Of a stretch of 11,752 nt of DNA, positions 7,199-11,752 are shown in pieces; within the stretch, counting starts at the first letter, position 1; each line of letters starts with the position of its first letter. Position numbers and translations under genes: made by a program. Under the pieces are notes generated by a model. The model had not been told where the DNA came from, made no database searches, and saw only the letters and a program-made list of their open reading frames with translations. The stretch is taken from contig VBFX01000095.1 in assembly GCA_005889395.1 (NCBI GenBank), forward strand, positions 1 through 11,752. The letters are read 5' to 3'. The stretch is from Chloroflexota bacterium. Lineage in GTDB: Bacteria > Chloroflexota > Dormibacteria > CF-121.

Positions 7199-8140
7199 AT
7201 GCGGCCATTTCGGTTCGCGGCAGGAGTCCGCAGCACGGAGACGCGGGACGAGTTCGTGAACGCCGTCCGCGAGGTGGAACACCTCGGCTACTCGGCCATG
7301 ATGCTGTCCGACCATCTCGTGCATCAGTTCGCGCCCATCTCTGCGCTGAGCGTCGCGGCCGCCGTGACGTCGACCTTGCGGATCGGCACGTTCGTCTTCA
7401 ACAACGACCTGCGGCACCCGGTCGTGCTCGCGCAGGAGCTGGCGACGCTGGACCGGCTGAGCGACGGGCGCCTGGAAATTGGCATGGGGGCGGGCTGGAA
7501 CAAGCCGGAGTACGAGGCGGCGGGCATTCCCTACGATCCCGGCGCGACCCGAATCGACCGGCTGGCGGAATCGATCGTCATCATGAAAGGCCTGTTCGCC
7601 GACGGTCCGATCGACTTCGAGGGCCGCTTCTATCGGGTCAAGGGCTTCGGGGACCTTCCTCGTCCGATCCAGCGCCCGCACCCGCCGTTCTTCGTCGGGG
7701 GCGGCAGCCCCAAGCTGCTGCGCTTCGCGGCGCAGAACGCCAACATCGTTGGCATCGCACCCCGCGTGCTCCCGGATGGGACCGCAGACGTGATGGGCTG
7801 CACCCTCGCTGGCAGCGAGAAGAAGATCGCCATCATCAGGGAGGCCGCCGGCCCGCGCTTCGACCAGCTCGAGATCAACACCTACCCCTCGCTCTCGGGG
7901 AAGGTCACGGACCAGGCCCGCCCGGCCGCGCGTGAGGTGGCCGATCGCCTCCGCCGCCGCTACGGCGCCGAGCTTTCGGAGCAAGACATTCTCGAGTCCC
8001 CGCACGTGTTCATCGGCAGCGTAAACAGCCTGGTCGAAAAGTTCCAGATGCTCAACGAGCGTCTCGGGATCAACCACATCCTCGTCGGCGAGGACTATCG
8101 CGACTTCGCGCCGCTGCTCGAGCGACTCAGCGGCTCTTGA
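7199..8140 (+). CDS. LLM-class oxidoreductase, probable F420-dependent (MSMEG_2516-like)
   Basis: A 313-aa luciferase-like monooxygenase-fold (TIM barrel) protein. It starts MRPFRFAAGVRSTETRDEFV and has the sequence string typical of the MSMEG_2516 F420-dependent subfamily: EHLGYSAMMLSDHL, TSTLRIGTFVFNNDLRHPVV, LATLDRLSDGRLEIGMGAGW, EYEAAGIPYDPGATRIDRL and RPHPPFFVGGGSPKLL. Full length for the subfamily. The cofactor (F420 or FMN) is inferred from family resemblance; the substrate is unknown. Start: the Met at 7199 gives the normal N-terminus; upstream there is no Shine-Dalgarno, and the frame continues open to 6845 only as antisense to sigma. Divergent from the sigma factor by 27 bp, and its 3' end overlaps the convergent membrane-protein gene by 14 bp. 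Confidence 0.9.
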   Translation: MRPFRFAAGVRSTETRDEFVNAVREVEHLGYSAMMLSDHLVHQFAPISALSVAAAVTSTLRIGTFVFNNDLRHPVVLAQELATLDRLSDGRLEIGMGAGWNKPEYEAAGIPYDPGATRIDRLAESIVIMKGLFADGPIDFEGRFYRVKGFGDLPRPIQRPHPPFFVGGGSPKLLRFAAQNANIVGIAPRVLPDGTADVMGCTLAGSEKKIAIIREAAGPRFDQLEINTYPSLSGKVTDQARPAAREVADRLRRRYGAELSEQDILESPHVFIGSVNSLVEKFQMLNERLGINHILVGEDYRDFAPLLERLSGS

Positions 8141-8822
8141 TCGGCGAGGGAAACCTCGGCTGCAGGCTCGGCGGCGAGTTCTTGATCGATCGTCGGTTCC
8201 ATGCGCCCATGACTAGCAGGACGATTACGAAGGCCGCGGCAGCCACCAATCCAATGGCCAAGGGCGGAATCGCGATCGCGAGCGCGATCAGCGCCACGAT
8301 AGCGCCGCCGACGGCAGCGACGATGACGCTCAGGATGGCCGGCAACGTTTGCGGGATGTGAATCCATGACCCCAGACGTTTCGGCGCGCTGACGGCGTCG
8401 ATGCCAAGTGTCTGCAGGGCGCCGTACAAATCGTCGTGTGGGCTGGTGATGAAGTACTGTTCGAGCTCGGGGTGGAGGTCGACATATCCGCGCCGCAGAC
8501 GGTTCATGCCGATCACCCAGCGGTAGTCGTCGCGATTGAGCGCCGTCAGGCGCGAAACGGTGGTGATACCGACGAACATGACGATCAAAAGCATCGGGAT
8601 CGCGATTGAAATGAAGATCGGCCCAAAGTGATCGGCCTGCGCGACGAGCGCGAGGGCAATCAACGCCCCCGACAGGATGGACAGGAATATCGTTACCCGG
8701 CTGAGGGCTTCGTTGTATGTGAGGGCGCGGGTTGCCAGCAGGCTCCAGTGCTCGGTCGCCAGGATCTGCAGCCTGGCGGCGGACCCGGCATCACGTCCAA
8801 TCGGGGGAATTTCGGTCGACAT
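8127..8822 (-). CDS. Four-TM membrane protein of unknown function
   Basis: A 231-aa protein with two TM hairpins: about 45-63 with 67-88, and about 159-182 with 184-206. Between them is a cytoplasmic-looking domain of about 70 residues (LTALNRDDYRWVIGMNRLRRG...). The N-terminal stretch EHWSLLATRALTYNEALSRV leads into the first hairpin, LSILSGALIALALVAQ; I recall this pattern from uncharacterised proteins of actinobacteria and Chloroflexota but cannot name a Pfam family. The ATG at 8822 has AGGAG (8829-8833) seven bases upstream. Its last 14 bp overlap the LLM gene tail-to-tail. It is not obviously in an operon with anything; function unknown. Confidence 0.85.
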   Translation of the reverse strand: MSTEIPPIGRDAGSAARLQILATEHWSLLATRALTYNEALSRVTIFLSILSGALIALALVAQADHFGPIFISIAIPMLLIVMFVGITTVSRLTALNRDDYRWVIGMNRLRRGYVDLHPELEQYFITSPHDDLYGALQTLGIDAVSAPKRLGSWIHIPQTLPAILSVIVAAVGGAIVALIALAIAIPPLAIGLVAAAAFVIVLLVMGAWNRRSIKNSPPSLQPRFPSPIKSR

Positions 8823-8942
8823 TTCTCTCTCCTTCTACACGAACGGCCTGTGCCTGGATCGACATCCCACCACTCCGGCCGCCGCGTTGTAATCATTGTG
8901 GCGAGCGAGGGGGGGCCTTCGCGGCCGGTGGCAGCTGAACGC

Positions 8943-9028
8943 CTAGCGGGGCGGCGGCAGCGAGATCAACACAGCAGCCATCACAAGGATGAGGGCGGCG
9001 ACCCCCACCCTGACCCTCCCCCGCAAGC
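8943..9028 (-). pseudogene. Remnant of a copCD 3' end (C-terminal 28 codons of a CopD paralogue)
   Basis: On the minus strand this reads LRGRVRVGVAALILVMA, then AVLISLPPPR and a TAG stop at 8943-8945. The same tail closes the intact copCD gene at 9679: 25 of 28 residues are identical, and by hand count 11 of about 83 bases differ. Seven of the ten changed codons are synonymous, which is what two copies diverging as coding sequence would show. Homology ends at 9028, two bases past the loop of palindromic element copy B; beyond that the DNA belongs to a plus-strand coding remnant. With no upstream CopD sequence it cannot be functional. Confidence 0.75.
8999..9028. repeat. GC-rich palindromic repeat, copy B (left half only)
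   Basis: It carries the lead CGACCCCCACCCTGA, left arm CCCTCCCCCGC (9014-9024), loop AA and only the first two bases (GC) of the right arm. The rest of the right arm is replaced by unrelated sequence. It lies at the same codon position in the copCD remnant as copy C does in intact copCD, so the break is at the palindrome centre. Confidence 0.75.
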
Positions 9029-9029
9029 C

Positions 9030-9419
9030 CAAGCACCCGTGTGGGGCGTCGCCTTCAGTTCAGGGGCGCACGGTGCGATTCTCCTGCTGCAGGGCCAAGC
9101 CGAAATTGGCGAGCACGGCTATTACCAGAAGGTGCTCTGGGTCATACAACCGCACTACGGTCACACGGCGCACCTGAGCGGGAGCGATTCGGACGGCGCG
9201 TCTCCGCTCTGGTTCCAGATCGGTGACCAGGCGCCGAGCACTAGTCCGGTGCTCGATCCGACTCGCACTCAGGCCTATCCGGTCAACCCGGCAAATCCGG
9301 ACGAGGTCTTTGCGTACTTCCCGTCGTATCTCTTCATACCGCACGCCGGCTGCTACGTTCTCGAGGCGAGCTGGCCGGATGGGCACTGGCGGATCCCATT
9401 TGCGGCTGGTGGCGGCTGA
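9030..9419 (+). pseudogene. 5'-truncated secreted/exported protein fragment (C-terminal domain)
   Basis: From about 9039 the plus frame gives about 126 coherent residues: VWGVAFSSGAHGAILLLQGQ, then VLWVIQPHYGHTAHLSG, PLWFQIGDQ, and the end YLFIPHAGCYVLEASWPDGH followed by WRIPFAAGGG and a stop at 9417-9419. The ending, an aromatic-rich beta-sandwich-like strand pair with a single Cys in AGCYVLEASW, resembles the C-termini of exported proteins seen in this kind of genome; no named family is assigned. There is no signal peptide or lipobox: upstream the frame runs straight into the palindrome and the antisense of the copCD remnant. A GTG at 9039 could start it, but without a ribosome site. Most likely a decayed gene that lost its 5' end at the palindrome junction. 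Confidence 0.6.
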
Positions 9420-9436
9420 GCGTTCGGGGGCGGGTT

Positions 9437-9550
9437 GTGCTCGCCCTGGCAGCACCGGTGCTGGGTGGCATCGGCGCTTTCTTGTTGGGCTCTTCTCGCA
9501 CACCGAATGATGCGCTCGTCCCCGGCCGGCCCACCACTTTGCACGGCTGA
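9437..9550 (+). CDS. Possible small membrane ORF (37 aa)
   Basis: GTG at 9437 opens VLALAAPVLGGIGAFLLGSS, then RTPNDALVPGRPTTLHG, and stops at 9548-9550. The first 18 residues could form one TM helix, and GGGGGCGG lies seven bases upstream. It follows the truncated exported-protein remnant by 17 bp, in another frame. No family is recognised. It may be another remnant or chance. The following 9551-9678 contains no convincing gene; a plus frame ending at 9677 gives ALLDDVTTLLKPRQ, which could be the tail of a lost gene. Confidence 0.25.
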   Translation: MLALAAPVLGGIGAFLLGSSRTPNDALVPGRPTTLHG

Positions 9551-9678
9551 AGTGAACCGCCTTCCGTCGTTCCCAAGGATCGGCCGGGAATCCGACCCTA
9601 CACTCACTCCCAGAGGTGATGCGACCGACTCGGCCCTCTTAGACGACGTGACGACGCTGCTGAAGCCGCGTCAGTGAG

Positions 9679-10860
9679 TCATCGGGGTGGCGGCAGCGAG
9701 ACCAGCACCGCGGCCATCACCAGGATTAGAGTGGCGACCCCCACCCAGACCCTCCCCCGCAAGCGGGTGAGGGAAAAGGCCGGCAAGGGGGAGGGAAAGT
9801 AGCGGCGGAGGAGAGCGCGGGAGAACAGGGCGACGGCAATCGCGACGATGGCGGCCTTCACGAACAGAGCCCACCCGTAGCCGGTGGTTACGAGAGCGCC
9901 GGGAGATCCGAGGTGGCCGAGAGCAAGCAGAAGCCCAGTGCCGATGGCGACTGCGAAGGCGCTAATTGCGTAAGGCCTGAATCGCCGGTCCGGCACAAAG
10001 AGTAAGGCCGCGAGCCCACCGACCCAGACGCCCATCGCCGCCACGTGGAAGGCGTCGAGGACTAAGCCGGCGCCGGGCAGGCCCGGAATCGCGTGCGCAC
10101 TCGCGCCGTCGATCAGCGCCATAACACCACCGAGGCCCAGCACCGGCCAGGGCGAATCGAGCGCGAGCAGCGCCCACACGAGGAACGCGACACCCAGGCG
10201 CAGTCCGAGCAGGCGGCCGAGAGGAGAGGCGAGGACCGCGATCGCGGTATCGCCATCGAACGACAGGCTGGCGAGCTGCGCGACCAACGCCACGGGCTCG
10301 GCGGCGATCAGCAACACCACGCCGATGACCGCCAACCGTCGCAGTCGCGGCTCACGTCGTGTCACAACCTGGTACGCGATGATCCCGAACGTCAGAGCGA
10401 TACCCAGGAAGTGGATCCAGCGGGCCAGCGCCTGGAGCACGAACCCGAGCGGCGTGGCCGTCCCAATCTCGCCACCGGAAACGGCGGGCAGATACGGATT
10501 CGCACTCGGCCGGCCGACGACGTAACTGAACGCCCCTCGCGAAGGGTGCGTGTCCGCGGCCAGGGCCTGCCAGGTCACGACGTAGGTGCCGGTTTCCGTC
10601 GAGGTGATCGGCGCCGTCAGCATGTGACCATGGACGCGAGCCGGACCCGCGACCTGCCGGCCGCTCGGGCTGAAGACCTTGATCCCCTTGCCGGCGGGGA
10701 TCACGGTCTCCGAGAACATCAATGTGACCGACGCGGGCGGAGCGCCGAGTACTGCATCCGGCGACGGGTCCGACCCGAACAGCACCGCATGTGCCCACGC
10801 GGCGCGCGGGACGAGAGCCAGGACCAGCGCCAGACCGACGACCAGGAGCCGCCGGCCCAA
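9679..10860 (-). CDS. CopC-CopD fusion protein (copper resistance/uptake)
   Basis: With the TTG start at 10860 the protein has 393 aa. Signal peptide 1-23 (GRRLLVVGLALVLALVPRAAWA) is followed directly by His24 (HAVLFGSDP), the N-terminal copper ligand of mature CopC. The CopC domain is about 24-116, with Asp103 and His105 in AADTHPSRGAFSYVVG completing the usual binding site. The CopD membrane domain is about 140-393, with RWIHFLGIALTFG and DAFHVAAMGVWVGGLAALL as typical CopD segments. Fused CopC-CopD proteins handle periplasmic copper and move it across the membrane. The start is uncertain: TTG lies two bases after the MFS stop, with no clear Shine-Dalgarno; the ATG at 10962 would overlap the MFS gene by 100 bp and places a long tail before the signal peptide. 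Residues about 355-375 are encoded by an in-frame palindromic repeat. Confidence 0.85.
   Translation of the reverse strand: MGRRLLVVGLALVLALVPRAAWAHAVLFGSDPSPDAVLGAPPASVTLMFSETVIPAGKGIKVFSPSGRQVAGPARVHGHMLTAPITSTETGTYVVTWQALAADTHPSRGAFSYVVGRPSANPYLPAVSGGEIGTATPLGFVLQALARWIHFLGIALTFGIIAYQVVTRREPRLRRLAVIGVVLLIAAEPVALVAQLASLSFDGDTAIAVLASPLGRLLGLRLGVAFLVWALLALDSPWPVLGLGGVMALIDGASAHAIPGLPGAGLVLDAFHVAAMGVWVGGLAALLFVPDRRFRPYAISAFAVAIGTGLLLALGHLGSPGALVTTGYGWALFVKAAIVAIAVALFSRALLRRYFPSPLPAFSLTRLRGRVWVGVATLILVMAAVLVSLPPPR
9736..9798. repeat. GC-rich palindromic repeat, copy C (in frame inside copCD)
   Basis: It has lead GACCCCCACCCAGA, left arm CCCTCCCCCGC (9750-9760), loop AA, and right arm GCGGGTGAGGG (9763-9773) with one mismatch. 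It continues into AAAAGGCCGGCAAGGGGGAGGG, a second GGGGGAGGG block. It lies in the coding part of copCD, where it gives SPLPAFSLTRLRGRVWVG in a loop before the last TM helix, without breaking the frame. Confidence 0.8.
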
Positions 10861-10862
10861 TC

Positions 10863-11752
10863 TCAGGAGTAGGCCGGCGCCTCGGCGGGAACGGGCAACT
10901 CCGGTCCCTCCGTGCGGCGTATGCGCACGATTCGAAGCACGAGGCCGGCCGCGATCAGACACAGGAGCCCGGAGCTCATGAAGGCCAGCTGGTAGTCGCC
11001 AAAGAAGGTGCGCACCGCGCCGGCCGCCAAGGCGATCGAGGCGGCGCCGAGCTGGTGGGCGGCGAAGATCCAGCCGTACACAATCGTGAAGTTCTGCTGT
11101 CCAAAGAGTTTGCGAGCCAGCTGAACAGTGGGCGGCACGGTCGCGACCCAGTCGAGTCCATAGAAGACGATGAACAGGATCAACCCGAAGTATGCGGTGC
11201 CGAAGGCGTAAGGAAGGATCAGCAGCGAGAGGCCGCGCAGGCCGTAGTACCAGAACAGCAACCAGCGGCTATCAAAGCGGTCGGTGAGCACACCGGACAC
11301 GAGCGTGCCAATCACGTCAAATACGCCGATCAGGGCAAGGAGGCTGGCCGCCGTAACCTCCGCCATGCCGTGGTCCATCGATGCCGGAATCAGGTGCGTG
11401 CCGATCAGGCCGTTGGTCGATGCGCCGCAGATGAAGAAGCTGCCGGAGAGCAACCAGAAATCGCGCGAGCGCACGCCGATGCCGAGACCGCGAAAGGCGT
11501 TGCGGATGGGGTTGCCGGTCGAGAGTGGCCCCGTGTCCGGAACGGTTGCACCGTAGGCGCGCAACCCGAGATCGGCCGGCCGGTTGCGGAGGAAGAGCGT
11601 GACGATCGGCACGACGGCGAGCGCCGCGATGCCGACCGTGATCGCCGCGCTGCGCCAGCCACGGTTCTGCGCCAGCCAGCCCAGAAAGGGCAGGAAGATC
11701 AACTGTCCGGTCGCACCCGCCGCCGTCAGCGCGCCCAGCACTAGGCCGCGAC
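10863..11752 (-). CDS. MFS transporter, C-terminal part (5' end outside window)
   Basis: About 295 residues of a major-facilitator protein. The frame is open through the right edge (RGLVLGALTAAGATGQLIFL), so the GTG at 11741 is internal and roughly TM1-4 are missing. Visible features are a TM5/6 region, the central cytoplasmic loop with RNRPADLGLRAYGA, then six more TMs. Motif A of the second half is seen in SGVLTDRFDSRWLLF, between TM8 and TM9. The RPADLGLRPYG-type loop is common in OFA/monocarboxylate-like MFS members, but the substrate cannot be called. It ends in a cytoplasmic tail, PELPVPAEAPAYS. The stop (10863-10865) is two bases before the likely copCD start, so both probably share an mRNA; whether it moves copper-related solutes is unknown. 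Confidence 0.88.
   Translation of the reverse strand, partial: RGLVLGALTAAGATGQLIFLPFLGWLAQNRGWRSAAITVGIAALAVVPIVTLFLRNRPADLGLRAYGATVPDTGPLSTGNPIRNAFRGLGIGVRSRDFWLLSGSFFICGASTNGLIGTHLIPASMDHGMAEVTAASLLALIGVFDVIGTLVSGVLTDRFDSRWLLFWYYGLRGLSLLILPYAFGTAYFGLILFIVFYGLDWVATVPPTVQLARKLFGQQNFTIVYGWIFAAHQLGAASIALAAGAVRTFFGDYQLAFMSSGLLCLIAAGLVLRIVRIRRTEGPELPVPAEAPAYS

Noticed and set aside
7172..8077. Upstream extension of the sigma-factor frame
   Set aside because: It is entirely antisense to the LLM oxidoreductase, and sigma region 2 begins after the Met at 7171, which has its own ribosome site.
9435..9677. 80-aa plus-strand ORF as a real gene
   Set aside because: Its first half is Cys/Trp/Arg-rich without family resemblance and overlaps a more plausible TM frame; only the last helix-like residues look protein-like.
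10093..10872. 259-aa plus-strand frame opposite copCD
   Set aside because: Composition is Arg/Gln/Asp-rich without any domain; it is a GC-driven shadow of copCD.
10791..11744. 317-aa plus-strand frame opposite the MFS gene
   Set aside because: Highly charged antisense translation; the minus strand carries recognisable MFS motifs.

Overview
The window is high-GC, gene-dense bacterial chromosomal DNA from a free-living organism. The gene set fits a soil-type Chloroflexota/Dormibacterota or actinobacterial lineage: inositol catabolism, an F420-type LLM flavoenzyme, a DUF1272 zinc-ribbon protein, an ECF-like sigma factor with a beta-propeller partner, and a CopC-CopD fusion. The taxonomy is inference; there is no rRNA or other marker gene here. 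I see no phage, IS transposase, CRISPR array, tRNA or rRNA.

Layout. 1-1383 (+): the 3' half of iolD, then a VOC-fold protein whose Shine-Dalgarno overlaps the iolD stop. 1385-1421: a GC-rich palindrome in a convergent gap. 1432-3387 (-): a large GT-C-like membrane protein. 3456-5206 (+): a divergent probable operon of an Arg-rich 55-aa ORF, a DUF1272 protein and an amidase-signature enzyme. 5220-7171 (-): a sigma-70 family factor overlapping by ATGA with a one-TM beta-propeller protein, its likely partner. 7199-8140 (+): an LLM-class oxidoreductase, divergent from sigma across 27 bp. 8127-8822 (-): a four-TM protein of unknown function. 8943-9678: a scar-like region holding a copCD 3'-end remnant, a 5'-truncated secreted-protein remnant and a possible small membrane ORF. 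9679-10860 (-): copC-copD fusion. 10863-11752 (-): MFS transporter running off the right edge, two bases upstream of copCD.

The most unusual signal is a family of three short GC-rich palindromic elements (1385-1421, 8999-9028, 9736-9798). One lies in frame inside the last part of the CopD domain. Another sits at the same codon position in the truncated copCD remnant, and homology there stops almost exactly at the palindrome centre. Most differences between the two copCD 3' ends are synonymous. This suggests an ancestral in-frame palindrome insertion kept in two diverging coding copies, followed by loss of one copy with a breakpoint at the palindrome. A second item is the sigma/propeller pair: the propeller protein has only about 40 cytoplasmic residues and no recognisable zinc anti-sigma motif.

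No obviously new defence or biosynthetic system is visible. Most of the window is ordinary metabolism and transport.
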